Shown: piece by piece, positions 44,959 through 57,368 of the stretch
How the letters are laid out: each line of letters opens with the position of its first letter
How positions within the stretch are numbered: the first letter of the stretch is position 1
NCBI GenBank assembly: GCA_003194525.1
Contig: NBIV01000099.1
Location: 216,973 to 280,972 of the forward strand
Origin: Gracilariopsis chorda
Taxonomy: Eukaryota > Rhodophyta > Florideophyceae > Gracilariales > Gracilariaceae
DNA: 64,000 bases
Direction of reading: 5' to 3'
The notes under the pieces: generated by a model
The model's input: only the letters and a program-made list of their open reading frames with translations
Told to the model about the DNA's origin: nothing
Databases searched by the model: none
Translations under genes and position numbers: made by a program

Positions 44959-47900
44959 ATGAGTTCTTCGTCGCATGGACCGCCATCAACACGTGGTGGT
45001 CGCCAGTCAGGAGCAGGCAGTCGTCCAAGAGAGAATTTACAGCCCGTGCATCGTCGAGACATAACCGATGAGCTTGCGCAGGTGGACTTAGGAATTGGAA
45101 CTGAGCTTCTTCAGAATTTTATAGAATCTCATAATCCTGAAGAGATTTACTTGAAATCCTCTAATTCTTCTGGCATTCAACAGGAACGAGATAGAATGGT
45201 TACGCAGTTTGCTGGGAGACCTCGTCAAGGCATTGACTATGGAGCGAAATATGTCTGGGAGGCAAGGGCAGAAAATATTCCTCAAGGCCTCGCACGTCCA
45301 AGCTCTTCATATCTGGAGTACCGAAAAATCACTGGCACATTTCCAGCTTGTTGTGGGACGTGTGGCACACACGGCCTTCGAGCACTTCGATGTCCTCTCA
45401 AAGGTTCGGGGTGGGTGCTTCGTCTTCGTATGTGCAATTATTGTGGTGCAATTATTCTTGGTGCAGAGACCAAAGGAAAATGCTGCGGATATAAAAGCTC
45501 CAGATCGCTTGGAGATTCTTTCAGACGAGTGCATATCAAGTTGAAACTTGAAGACATATATCGCTTACGTTCTTTTCAAACGCTATCATCACACTTAAAT
45601 GTGTTATTTGCAACTGTTTTCACATTCATGGATATGAAGTACGTTTGGGGTGAAGGTCCGTCATTTCTTCGACATCAAGGCAATGTGTCTCTTTCTGTTC
45701 TAGGCCGGGAAGTGCACTACACATATTTGTGCTCGGAAGGTCCTCCCATTCTTAACTCACAGGATTATTGTTTTTCTTTCACGAGAAGAATGGTGTCCAA
45801 CCCGAATATTCGATACTCTGTTCCAAAGTTGTACGATCTTATGCCACCAAGGCAAGATATTGTCCGAGAGAGATATAAAAATTTGTTCAGACCAGAAGAA
45901 AGTGTTCGCAGGAGATCAAACGTGGACGATTCTACTATGGAAATGTCTGCAGACGCTATTCAGGAAGGTGTAGTTGTCCGGAATTATCAAGGTGCCAATG
46001 AAGCCCGAATCGTGGTGAGCTCTGGTGCAGGACCTTTACCAGAGCAGCCGAGGCCGACCTCTTGCAATGAGAGCTTTCTTCATAGAGCCAAGTAGACTGT
46101 TCAGGTCGGAAGCCCCAGTTGCCCAGCTGGTAGGCGGTAGAGAATCCCATCACATGTCAACCGGAAATCTTCGACGTCGAGTTGTCAAGTACAAGCGTTT
46201 GAAGCCTGATTTAATGGAAGCTGAGAAGGGAGCTTTTCGACTGCTCTACCCTTACGGTGAGATTCATACCCCGTATGATACAGCAACAAATACTTCATCG
46301 AAGTATGCGAACAACCGAGACGAAAAGAGCCTAATATGGGCAGAACACTATAAGCGAAGACTGTACACCGATAATGTGCTGTTGAACTCTGGTACTTTTC
46401 TTCAGCAATGGTTGCTTTGTACAAGCACAAACATTGAAGACTTGAGACTTCGCTAATTGGAAAAGAAAAACAGATGAGAATGGTTGAAGAACGGGAGCTG
46501 CGCGCTGGAACCCATACCGGAACAGATGAACTGGGCCCTCCTGGTAAACGTTTTCTTTCAGGTAATCACAAAACCTCTCCGGTGACCTAGAGACAAAAAC
46601 AACTAGAGGTGCAAGCAATGGTCGCTCGACTGGGCTTCCCGACGCTTTTTGTCAGATTCACAATGAACGTATGGCGGGAAGAGATGAAAAGGCTTAGTAT
46701 TGACAACGAAAACACCGGAGCATTTTCTCCACGGGAAGACAGAAGCCGTCCTTTTGATAGGCAAGATCTTATTGCAAGAGTGTACAACCATTATTCACAT
46801 TCAATCATAAAGGATCTACAGAATAATTCAGAACAGCTCTTTTGCTTGAAATGCATTGGGATTGCTGCCAAACTTGAGTTACAGGAGAGAAATACTCCAC
46901 ATCATACATTCTTCTTTAGCTGGAGGGGGGTGTCATTGAATATCCTGAGATCATTGAAACTTTTATCAAAGCCGAACTGCCTCGGTGTACCTCGTCTGAA
47001 GACCAGGAACTCCAAGAATTGGTGAAGAAATTCAATATGCACGGAAAATCTCCATATTGCCGTGGTCGTACCTCTGACGGGAGGTGCCGATTTGGGTATG
47101 ATCAACAAGAAATGATGTTTGAAGCAACGATAAATGAGTACACAAATCGAGTGACCTACCGAAGAAGAAGGACAGAAGATTTGAAAGTAGTTCCGTACAA
47201 TCCAGATCTCACAATGAAGTACAACGCTCATATCATTGTTAAAAGAACACCAGAGGGCAGCGCTGTAGCATACCTAATGAAGTGGGCTTTCAAGAGTGCT
47301 AAAGAACAGGATTTAGTTGTATGAAGTCGAACGGAAAGCCAATCAAATGCACAGACCAACATGCTTCAAAAGGAGATCAGGGCGTAAATGAAAGCTAGAG
47401 GGGTGGGCCCGGTTGAAGCTGCATGGAACCTCTTTGGGTTCAGGCATGTTCACATCAATCCAAATTTTCAGGCACTTGACATACATGTCCATGGAGAGTG
47501 ACAGGTTTTGATTCGAAACGTAAGTCTGCGTAGATGTCTGAAGTCTTCCCTGTTCGAAAGATATTTCAAACGACCCTCCCGATAAATGGAATTAGACTAC
47601 ATGACATAATACGAGAATTTACGTGTATACGATAAACTACCCCGCTCTGTACCAGAGTCTGACCCTACTCGGGATGGAGGACGTCCACGAATGTACGTCG
47701 TGCAACAATCCGAAAATGATCGAACTGTGACTCGAACTAGATTTGCTTCTCCCGCAAATCCCGAACACCTCGCTATTCGAATATTGCTTATGAGTTCTGC
47801 ATTGAGCTCCTTGTATGATCCAAATCGTTTTGGAAGCGTATCTTACTCAACGTACAGAGAAGCGGCAGAAGCCCGTGGACTATATATCCATGGTGACGAG

Positions 47901-49767
47901 TAGGAAACGGCTTTTGATGAGCCAATAAGATGCCATTCTACTCCTATTAACCTTTTTACTTGATCGACACTTCCAATGAACAAGGGTTAGATCCTATAAC
48001 TGTGACTGAAAAGCACAAACGAGCTCTAACTGCAGATAGAACCGAGGGAAACAGAGAACGAAGAAGAAAAGAACTGCTTCGAGAAATCATTAAAATATCG
48101 GACAGATATGATAATCGGCATATCAGAAATGATCCCTTCTTTAATCATACTGCATAACGACTTCATCTCAGAGAAAGAAAACTGCAATTAGCAGAGGACC
48201 GAGCTGACTTACGTTGCGGCTATTCCTAGAGGTCCAGGCGAAGATTAAAAGAGCGATATGAGGATCTGAAAGAAGACCAGAAGCACGTTTCTGATAAAGT
48301 AAGGAGAGAAATACAATATCGAGAGAGAATAGTAGAGTCTGAAAGACGTTACACAGATGGAAGTGTTTTCTTCTTACAAAGACGAGCGGGGACAGGGAAG
48401 AAGTATCTCCTATCTTTGCTGAGAGATATTGTTGAGCTCGAAGGCCTATTGGTGCAGATGACATCCACTACAGGTATTGAGGCTCCTCTAAATGAAGGCC
48501 AAAGAACTTTGCATAGTTTACTTGTATTTGGAGTTCATGAAAACAAAGATTCGCAGAGTTGAGACCGTCGGACTCTTTCCAAGTACGGACCACGATCACA
48601 GAGAGCAGAACTAATACGAAACACTGTCTTGCTGGTATTTGATGAAGCTTAAATGTGCCCGAAAATGCTCTTCGAGATTATGAACACCGTACTGAAGGAC
48701 TTAAGAAACTCTACGAAAGACTTTGGACGCATGGTCGTAGTTAAGGCAGGCGACTATATGCAACTGCTTCCAGTGGTTCCAAGAAAGAGAACAGTATCCG
48801 AAAGGGATGGAATAATTCGTGTTATTCGAGTGCGTCTCCTATGGGAGCTGCCATGGTACTCTTGCGAGCTTTGGGACAGAAGAGTCAAAGTTCTTCCCCT
48901 TACAGAACAGCTTCGTCAACAATATGATACAGTTTTTGCAAAACGTTTGCTCAGTCTTGGTCGTGGGAAGTTTCCAGCATCTGCGAGGCTTCCACTCATG
49001 TCTACGTCAGATGTACACGAAGCATACAAGTTGCTTTGGAAATGGTTTATAATACGGAAGAAAGAAGATGTAAAGCTCAACCGAGTGATTGTTGCGCCAA
49101 AAACATATTAGTGGAGGAACATAACCAGAACGCGTTGGAATATTTCCTAGGAAGGATGTTTGACCTGAAATCTGCAACGACGATCGTTCCCAACCGAGGG
49201 CCAACCTGTGAAAACGTTCACACAAATAGTATCATTGGACCTGAACTGACGTATAATTACGCTCCAACTGGAGTCCCGCACCACCATTTGAAACTGAAGA
49301 TGGGTGTTCCTGTTATGGTGATTCTAAATGTACTTCATCCGCACTTGCTGAATGGAAAGATGCTTATCGTTACCAGCATTTCTCGTAGAGTTATTCGGCT
49401 TTCGGGCATTGATGAACATGGGAAAATTCTGCAAAGCTTTTTACTGCACCGCATTGACTTTGTTTTCGAGTTCGCAGATGTGAAAATCAAACGTCGACAG
49501 TTTACCATCAGATTGGCATTTGCAGCAACTGTGCATAAAGCGCAAGAACACACGCCAAAGCAAATGATAATTGACTTTCGAACAAACGTTTTTTCGGCGG
49601 GTCAGATCCATGTTGGACTTTCGCGTGTCAGAACATCTGATGATGTGTTATTGCTGCATTGTGAAAACGAGACGCACCGAAATGCGCAGGATTTCCATCC
49701 AGTGCCAGTGAGCATCAAAAACTCTGTTTTACAAGAAGCGGTAGGCTTTGTAGAGGGGCACTACTAG
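44959..49767 (+). pseudogene. Helitron Rep-helicase protein, copy 3
   Basis: ATG at 44959. Residues 1-378 are open: a Ser/Arg-rich start, then a Cys-rich zinc-finger region (CCGTCGTHGLRALRC, CNYCGAIILG, KCCG; 45350-45490), then FMDMKYVWGEGPSFLRHQGN. A frameshift occurs near 46060. Later: VRFTMNVWREEMKRLS with RQDLIARVYNHY, HUH box QERNTPHHTFFFSW (second His replaced by Thr, near 46897), zinc-like YCRGRTSDGRCRFGY, Tyr box VAYLMKWAFKS at 47271 (second Tyr is Trp). Helicase from about 48240: LQRRAGTGKKYLL (damaged Walker A), LLVFDEA followed by a stop (48651), KAGDYMQLLPVV, then from 49112 to 49767 RLAFAATVHKAQEHT and IHVGLSRVRTSDDVLLLH. Inactive. Confidence 0.85.
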
Positions 49768-49831
49768 TTTGACATAGTTTAGTTTATGCGTAAACCAAAA
49801 TTTGTGACGATATCTTATGCAAACTTTTGGC

Positions 49832-49866
49832 TGCAGTGCGGAGCGCCACCTGCCGCCAAAGGCCGC
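49832..49866 (+). repeat. 3' hairpin of Helitron 3
   Basis: GCAGTGCGGAGCGCCACC then TGCCGCCAAAGGCCGC: a decayed version of the hairpin tail of copies 1 and 2, 65 bp after the last codon. Confidence 0.55.
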
Positions 49867-49870
49867 TTTT

Positions 49871-50640
49871 CCTTGCTTCAGAATAATGAATTCAAAGAAA
49901 CCGAATGAATAATTGATTCCATAGCTGGTCATCAAAATAATGTGCTTAGGAATCGTTACCATTTACGGTGGTATTGGTGGACGGCTTTCTATGACACAAT
50001 GGAGCAGCATCACCTAGAAACATAGTACTTTCTTTATAAATTATTCGCGCCAAGAAGGTCAAAAAACTACCAAGTGAATCACTCACGACCACTGCAGAGG
50101 TGTGAAGCTGAGGAGGGCGTGAAGAAAGCGTGGCCTTATAACACGAAGTCTGTATCACTAATTCAAAATACCAAACACAATACCACTCAAACGTTACCCA
50201 GAACAATCGTGAACACAGCCCAATTCCCATACCATGTAGTCAGTAATAACTAAAAAAATATTAAGAGGTCCATTCAATGACTTGCAAAAGCCTGTAAAGA
50301 TTTCCACCATCGAGATTACAATATTCTTTCTCTACATACATAAGGTTACTAGTCCTAATCGGGCATCGTGATTTTAATAAATGAGCATTGAAATCAAACT
50401 TTTAGATGGCTTGGGCACGGGATACCAGTTCCCGCGATGCGAGTAACAGGTGAGGTAGTCATTGCGTCCATCCCTGGCTGTAGTTAACCATCGAAAGAAA
50501 GTTGTCTAAGGTAACTTAAGATTCCAACGCTAGAGGGGTAGACGTACGTGATAAACAAATTCAAAGATTGTTACCGCAGTATTCGGGTCCACCTGCGTAA
50601 TGTTAGAGCGTTTTAAAGCATCAGTGCACGATTCCCAAGC
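49871..50640. other. No gene recognised
   Basis: AT-rich spacer between Helitron 3 and the gypsy relic. It may contain the lost end of that relic (its 3' LTR would lie here), but no LTR pair was found. Confidence 0.35.
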
Positions 50641-50649
50641 TCTGGAGTG

Positions 50650-52010
50650 TCAAAAACGTAGAAACGGAGAAAAGGAAACAATGCGGTTGAACTGGTGGAC
50701 GTGCTCGCTACTTTGGTTGTGGGAACTACCCAAGAACAATTTCTTCACACCTCCATTGCAACAAACATCCTGCAAGATCATGGCCGCAAACTCTTGTCTA
50801 TTACTGCATAAGATCTTCTCAGGTGTACAGTAGAAAGAGTGCCAAATTATCATGAAACAGTTACCCGTGCTGTACGCAGGTAATCTTTGTCGAGAGATAG
50901 TCGGAACCAGCTTGGAAAAGTGATTCATGATAATAATTAAGAACGTGAGAGCTCTCTTTGTGGTAAGGATGGGGCCTAGAATATCGCCTTGTATGAAGTC
51001 AATTGGAGGCCTTACAGGGATAAAGTTCACCTTTTTCACTTTTTTGCAGTGCTTAACCGCATCCTTCGCGCATTTCATACAAAGCCAAGCAGTATCGTCG
51101 CAAATAAACGCCACGGTGGTCCAATAACAGGGTCTTCTCAAGATGCGAAAGATTTTGCTTCCAAGAGCGCAGCAATGTAATTTTGCATAGTTCGATAGGA
51201 GTACAACTCGGAACTGCATGTAGTGTGGTAATATGGCATGTAGATAGCACTCGCACAACCGAGTGAGGTATATTTTACGATTTTTTTCGAAGGGGTGATC
51301 TTTAACTCCATTCATATGGTCACGAATCCTTGTGCGGAAGAGATCAACAAATTGTGTTCGGGTAAATTCAGCCACTGCGAAGCGTTCAAAGTTTCCCATA
51401 GCTAGATGAAAGTAGTGCCTCAATAGCAATATCTTTATCCGTGCCTTCTGGCCATTTTGAGAACCTCCACTCTAAATCTACCAGTTCATCTTCAGAACCC
51501 AAAAAATTCTAACTTTCATCGTCCTTGGCTGTGATTGCGTCCAAATTAGTGGATACGCGCAAGAAAGCATTGGCTTGGATTTCCTGCACACCCTTCTTGT
51601 GCAAGACGTGAAATTCGTATTTCCAAAGGTAGGGTATGCAACACATAAAGCAGCCAGATGGATCAGAGATATGCTCATCAACAACGGTAGTGAAAACTGA
51701 TCCATTTACATGTTGAAGTGAACACTCGTAGCATAGGGGCGTGGAGTGGAATTCCCACATACAACGACGAGACACGTTTTGTGCTCGCTGCTGTAGCTCG
51801 GTTCTTCAACCTTTAAAAACGTGATCAGTAGCCAGTTGGCTTTCCAGAAAACGGCTTACGGAATCTGAAGGCAGTTTACAGACACAGACAATATATAGTA
51901 GGCTCTTTAAAACTTCAAGTTTTGTTCGGGATAGACGGCTACTAAAACGAGAACTACTCTTTGATGCTTTAAAATGTATAAGTTCATGCTTACCATCAAT
52001 ACCATACAAA
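50650..52010 (-). pseudogene. Ty3/gypsy RNase H-integrase relic
   Basis: From right to left: RNase H remnants ELIHFKASKSSSRFS with LESQLATDHVFKG (52009-51806); LWKYEFHVLHKKGVQEIQAN (51600 region, the end of RNase H, where VQADALSR is usual); then a 780-bp open frame (51429-50650) with integrase motifs. These include the zinc-binding region with CMKCAKDAVKHCKK, the core FIQGDILGPILTTKRALTFL (first Asp) and IIIMNHFSKLVPT, and CSNRQEFAAMILQDVC where the second Asp is lost (SDNGqEF expected). SSEHVHQFNRIV replaces the GQVERFNR-type Glu box. No reverse transcriptase is visible to the right. Confidence 0.75.
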
Positions 52011-52229
52011 CATTCCGGAAACTTTTATGTGTTCAAAAGCAGGTTAGATACAGAAAACCATCCATATAAAGAGCATCTAAACACTTGAAAAGGGTTTATT
52101 TCAATTTCTTCGTATGCAAAAAAAAACCTCGTTTCTGGAAGCTTGTGTGCAAGAATTTGTTATTTTTCTTTTTGTACTGTTCACCTTTCAAAAATCTATC
52201 TTGTTCTTTTCATAATCTTATAAACAGAT
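52011..52229. other. Spacer before the large palindrome
   Basis: Short AT-rich stretch with T runs; nothing recognised. Confidence 0.4.
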
Positions 52230-54393
52230 TACTATACTGTGAGTGTCATTTTGCACAAGCAAACAACACTGGACGACGACAGTCCTTAATCTGCCCCCGT
52301 CCTAGCTAAAAGAGGACAAGAAATGGGTTCGTAGCTCGAGAGTACCAGCATAGGCGTGCAATGCCAATGTAGTAAATAGGCACAAACTGCAACAAAGAAA
52401 CAAGAGGTAAGGTAGAAAGGAAACCCGGTGGTGACTGACAACATAACCAGCCCCGAAGCCCGGGACAATGTACCAAACAGACTACACCAGCGGATAACCT
52501 ACAGCATCAAAACCTTAGATATAGGGTAGTGCTGATGATCAGTACTAGTATAGCACAATGGCCTATACGCACGACCAAAGCCTTAGGTCTAGTGCGCGGC
52601 CGAAGGGCACCTTGCTACACAAGACGAGCCCAAACAAAGGCAGTTTAGTACAATCACGTAGGAAGATGCGGGACACCAAGCCGCAACACGTAAAGGGGTG
52701 AGTGTTGAAGAGTGTGGTTGATGGAAGTGGGGAGCAGACTGCTCTAAAAGAAGGTCGGGGTTGCCATAGAGAGATGAAGTGGTCTGGCCCGAGTTGGCTT
52801 GGAGGCCAACGAACCCGGGCGTTTATAGACAATTGTTCTATTTGCATACCCCCTTGTTCTGCATACTAGGTCTAAGTAACAACCCATAATAACCTGTTAT
52901 GGGACACACCCTTGCCATGACGGACCAGCTTGGCAAAAGGCATTATACCTCTTGGGGATATTTTTTTGTGCATTTGAGCGGACGACACCACGGGGCGGTG
53001 GTGTTTGAGCGTTGACGAGGGGCATATATTACATTTTGAGCAATAAAGGAGACATGAAAGGTGTGCGGTAACTGACCGAGTGATTGCGGATAATGCACAG
53101 TATGATTCGGGAGTGCAAACTGAGGCCGCAGATAGCGGGCGTTCTAAAGTGGCGAAAAAGGAGCGGTGGAGCGGCCGCTAGCTTCCGTAGCAACAGCGTT
53201 GGGTGTTTGTGCGGCGGCGGCGCACGGAAAACCGGGCGGCATGCATAACTATGCGTGAGCATGCCCTTTCCATGATGGCAGGGCATGCTTCCAAAAATTT
53301 TATGCCATAATAGCAGGGAATGCCTCCGAAATTTACATGTTCTGCCATCATGGCAAGGGCATGCTCACGCACAAGTATGCAGGACGCCCGGTTGTTCGTT
53401 CCCCACCGCTGCACAAGCACCCAAGGCCGTTGCTACCGAAGCTAGCGGCCGCTCCACCGCTCCTTTTCCGCCACTTTAGAACGCCCGCTATCTGCGGCCT
53501 CAGTTTGCACTCCCGAACCATACTGTGCATTATCCGCAATCACTCGGTCAGTTACTGCACACCTTTCATGTCTCCTTTATTGCTCAACATGTCGTATATG
53601 CCCCTCTTCAACGCCCAAACACCACCGCCCCGTGGTGTCGTCCGCTCAAATGCACAAAAAAACATCCCCAAGAGGTATAATGCCTTTTGCCAAGCTGGTC
53701 CGTCATGGCAAGGGTGTGTCCCATAACAGGTTATTATAGGTTGTTACTTAGACCTAGTATGCAGAACAAGGGGGTATGCAAGTAGAACAATTGTCTATAA
53801 ACGCCCGGGTTCGTTGGCCTCCAAGCCAACTCGGGCCAGACCACTTCTTCTCTCTATCGCAACCCCCACCTTCTCTTAGAGCAGTCTGCTCCCCACTGCC
53901 ATCAACCACACTCTTCACCACTCACCCCTTTACGTGTTGCGGCTCGGTGTCCCGCATCTTCCTACGTGATTGTACTACAATGCCTTTGTTTGGGCTCGTC
54001 ATGTGTAGCACCGTGCCCTTCGGCCGGGCACTAGACCTAAGGTTTTCGTCGTGCGTATAGGCCATTGTGCTATACTAGTACTGATCATCAGCACTACCCT
54101 ATATCTAAGGTTTTGATGCCGTAGGTTATCCGCTGGTGTAGTCTGTTTGCTACATTGTCCCGGGCTTCGGCGCTGGTTGTGTTGTCGGTCACCACCGGGT
54201 TTCCCTTCTACCTTACATCTTGGTTCTATGTCGCAGTTTGTGCCTATTCACTACATTAACATTGCACGCCTGTGCTGGTACTCTCGAGCTACGAACCCAT
54301 TTGTTGTCCTCTTTTACCTAAGAAGAGGGCACACTAAGGACTGTCGTCGTCCGGTGTCGTTTCCTCGTGCAAAATGACACTCACATATACCAC
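52230..54393. repeat. Large inverted repeat, two arms of about 1.05 kb
   Basis: Left arm 52230-53281 and right arm 53342-54393 are near mirror images around a 60-bp centre; by eye they differ at about one base in ten. Both arms carry the same open frame in opposite directions (52847-52563 minus, 53776-54060 plus), encoding a peptide with INARVRWPPSQLGPDH and THPFTCCG; these frames may be conserved only because the arms are copies. Each arm also has TATAAACGCCCGGGTTCG, which looks like a promoter of an LTR or TIR. Could be a foldback transposon, two LTRs joined head to head, or a hairpin-derived duplication. No transposase inside. Confidence 0.8.
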
Positions 54394-55120
54394 AAGTTAG
54401 TTTAGCTTAGTTTGTGTTAACCTATTCGTCTCCAATGTGAGACCTGCTGAACAAAAATTGTATATTCAAAGAATTAACTCTGCAACTTGAAGAAGAAGTA
54501 CTGCCGAAAAGCAGTATAATATTTCGTCTTAATGACGAAAGACTAGTAATGATTGTGATATGTGCCTGAACGTGATTTCGGATGTTCCAAACCATCCATG
54601 TTTGTTGCAAGGTGTATATATCACGATCTGAGAATCGAAAGCATATTCAAATTCACTCTGCTCTTATCGTAACCCAAGTCCATCGCAAGTATAATGAAGG
54701 AGCTTTCACCCCATCGATTCTATCTCTAAGCACAGTCTATGACTTCGAACTGCTCTGGGCTTTATTTTTCGTCTCACTATCGAACATGCAAATATGTACT
54801 TCGATTTCTCCGACTATTTTTTCTGTAATTCGGACCTAACTAGGTTCTGACATTCTCTCCAAAGGAAAATTGGTCATCTTTTATGGAAGATTTTGTTTTT
54901 GAAGTTGTATGCTAGTGAGCACATTCATTGTATTATTGCAAAGGCCCACAAGCAAAAAGTTCCAAAAATGGACTTGAATAATCACTAAGGAAATTTCTGA
55001 AGTGCAATTCGTAAGTCTAGAAATCATGCAGAGGAATGGCTTTGTATTAATTTTTAGCGTTGTAGACCAAGACAATTTTTACAGGTTCAGTTGTCTAAGC
55101 ACCCGAAAAACATCAGAGAT
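54394..55120. other. No gene recognised
   Basis: AT-rich. One short hairpin ATTTCGTC-TTAAT-GACGAAA near 54520-54540. Probably the 5' part of the degenerate transposon that follows. Confidence 0.35.
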
Positions 55121-55124
55121 CAAA

Positions 55125-55598
55125 CTAACTGCTCAATAGACGTACTCGACTTCAGAATATGGAACCATAACCATTTCACAAGCGTTTGTACAGTCATAAG
55201 TACAATGGCCCTGGTATACGTGACAAAGTAGCACATCCACTTCGAACAGGAGAGACTGTATACGAATTTGGGCCGTTTGCTTGCGGCGTATACTCATATG
55301 CAAAAGTATTCAAACTTGCTATGGCAAAATACTTGAAACGGAATAAACTAGTGATTGCAGATGGAACACACAACAACATTAAATGAGTTACCACCGAGGA
55401 TGTTCTAAGAAGTGGCTGTGCGCAAAAATTCAAGCTCGAAACGAGACTTTGTTTCGAAGAATGAGGCACTTCTTTGTACTTGGTCACAGATACCGGCACA
55501 ATGTGCTAGTACATTCAGAATATTTCATTTCTCTTATGAACATCACACGAATTTTCAATCTGACAGAAAGCCTACTATTTGATGGTACTGGTCACTAA
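55125..55598 (+). pseudogene. DDE transposase relic (ShK-GPG family)
   Basis: Read over two or three frames: CSIDVLDFRIW (first Asp, family motif DGTDF), then YSHKYNGPGIRDKVAHPLRT, VYEFGPFACGVYSYAKVF and VIADGTHNN (second Asp), and in the next frame AKIQARNETLFRRMRHFFVL (Glu) with YRHNVLVHSEYFISLMNITR. These match DDE endonuclease-type transposases common in protist and algal genomes (SHKFKGPG...GPFPCG...ARHETVN boxes). The N-terminal half is missing and two frameshifts are present, so it is dead. Confidence 0.65.
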
Positions 55599-56374
55599 CG
55601 TGATTTGCATGCACTGACAGATCAAAATAATTGTTTTAAGGGACTCATTTCTAAAATATGTGAACTATTGGTAACCTAAGCGATTCCTTGACGTAAAAAT
55701 ATAGATAGTTTTATGCTATTGAAAAGCCTTCAGGAAAGGTAAGATCAATGAAGTACTGCATGCACTGCTTCGTCCGTTTAGTTGGCAAATGTAATTACTG
55801 TTCCTACCATTGGAGATAAATTTATCCATGTTTTGAGTAATGCAAAGGTTTTGCTACCTTCGTTATATCACTGGCTTTTATTTTATAGTTCCTTCCGTTT
55901 CTCTAGCGGAGCAAATGCAGTAGAATATCCTTCTGTTTTGAGACGAATTAGTTCAATAAATAACGATGACCGTCATAAGCCGACGTTTCTCTATCTGGAT
56001 CAAGCATAAGCTTTCAGGACTATCATTGAAAGCAATACGGAGCTTTTTAAATATGATATCTTACTAAAACATTTGGTTTTCGTTCGTTCCTGCATATGGT
56101 CATTTCCTTTTCTTTCTTCATTAGATTCCTGAGTTCTTTCAGTATAACTATTCAAGGATTGAATTACCTGAGAGAGCTGCTTCCTGCACACTCCTCTCAG
56201 AGAACTACGTAGATGCGCGTTGGATGGGCGTGGACATATCTGATTGATTCTGCACGTATGTCATCACGCGTGCTATACTAAATAGTTCATGAGACTACCA
56301 CATGTACATCCACATTGACGCTTGATGTCCGAATGATTCCAAAACATCAAGTACATTGACGTGCAAACAATTTT
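55599..56374. other. No gene recognised
   Basis: AT-rich spacer up to the chromovirus LTR. The last bases before the LTR are ATTTT (56370-56374), which would be one copy of the target duplication; the other copy is outside the window. Confidence 0.4.
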
Positions 56375-57313
56375 TGTGGTGCAATACCACACGCGGAAAG
56401 GATCCCGCGACAGCGGCAAAGTCACCCAAGGTGTCCGAGCCTTGCTCCCTTGGTGAGGGCGGCTCAGAGGTAGAGCCCTCCGAACGTAACCGACACGAGT
56501 CGGATGTAGGGCCGAACGGTCACTTCTCGCACAGCGCACGGAGGTGTGGGGAGAATCGGATCTAGCGCTCGACGGACAGTCGATCAGTGTGCAACTCGGT
56601 GTTGCCGGTGGTCTGGTGGAGTCCGCTGTATGCCGCGGCGCAGCGAGTGGAACACCCACGAATGAGGGAACGATCCGTACAACGGTATCCTCTAGGACAA
56701 AGAAATGAGGGGTGGGGAACGAGCCGCACGGCCGGCGCAGACTCGTGACGAGCAATAAATATCCCGAGACGTCGGGGCCAAACCTGATACAGGGCGGAGT
56801 AGAAACAGTCCGTATGACGGTAAACAGAAGAAGAAACAACAAAAGAAAACAGAAAGTAGTCCGTAAGTAACGGTGGTATCACTCCTTGATGTGCAAGGGG
56901 GGTGACGGAGCCGGATCGGTAGCAGCACTCCCCTAGGTTGGGGTCGTAGCCGTATACCAACGGTCAAAGTCAGAGCCAAAACCCTCGTTGAGGTTTTCTT
57001 CCGTAGGGTCGGCGGCGAGTGCCGCCACCTAAGTACGGCCACTGTAGTGTGGATTACTAACTAAAAATAACTAATTACCCCGGGTGCACCGGGCCTGACT
57101 TCCACGTGTGCGTGGTGGCTCACTTGGCATGAGCCGTCCACTCAGGCGGTGTGCACTACACGTGTTACCCACAAGTACCCCCTTCATAGGGGCATCTCCC
57201 ATATAATGGGTTAGCCCAATACACCTCATGTATTCCGTATCCCAACGGCTAACCACGCATCTTATATGAAGAGCGATTTGATTCCCTCTACCTCCGGAGG
57301 CTATTGCACCACA
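56375..57313 (-). repeat. 3' LTR of the chromodomain element
   Basis: 939 bp with perfect 12-bp inverted termini TGTGGTGCAATA...TATTGCACCACA. Only one LTR is in the window, so its end points rest on the termini and the adjacent polypurine tract. Contains short stems such as CCGAC-ACGA-GTCGG (56490-56503) and GGCTC-AGAGGTA-GAGCC (56461-56477). Confidence 0.8.
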
Positions 57314-57330
57314 TCTCCCCCTCCTGAGGT
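57314..57330 (-). other. Polypurine tract
   Basis: On the minus strand CTCAGGAGGGGGAGA directly precedes the TGTGG of the LTR. It fixes the LTR boundary and leftward transcription. Confidence 0.7.
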
Positions 57331-57368
57331 GAAAACACTGGAACAACTTCGGCGACTTCCATCCCAAG

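Larger units (their letters stand above)
44959..49870 (+). mobile_element. Helitron relic 3 (rightward, divergent)
   Basis: A full-length, more AT-rich Helitron related to copies 1 and 2 at the protein level. The start codon and N-terminal domain are intact for 378 codons; later parts are broken. The 3' tail with hairpin lies at 49832-49866. Confidence 0.75.

Noticed and set aside
53029-53726. Two matching ORFs in the palindrome as a real gene
   Set aside because: Similarity between them is fully explained by the inverted duplication; no known domain, and the ORF at 53337 runs through the repeat centre.
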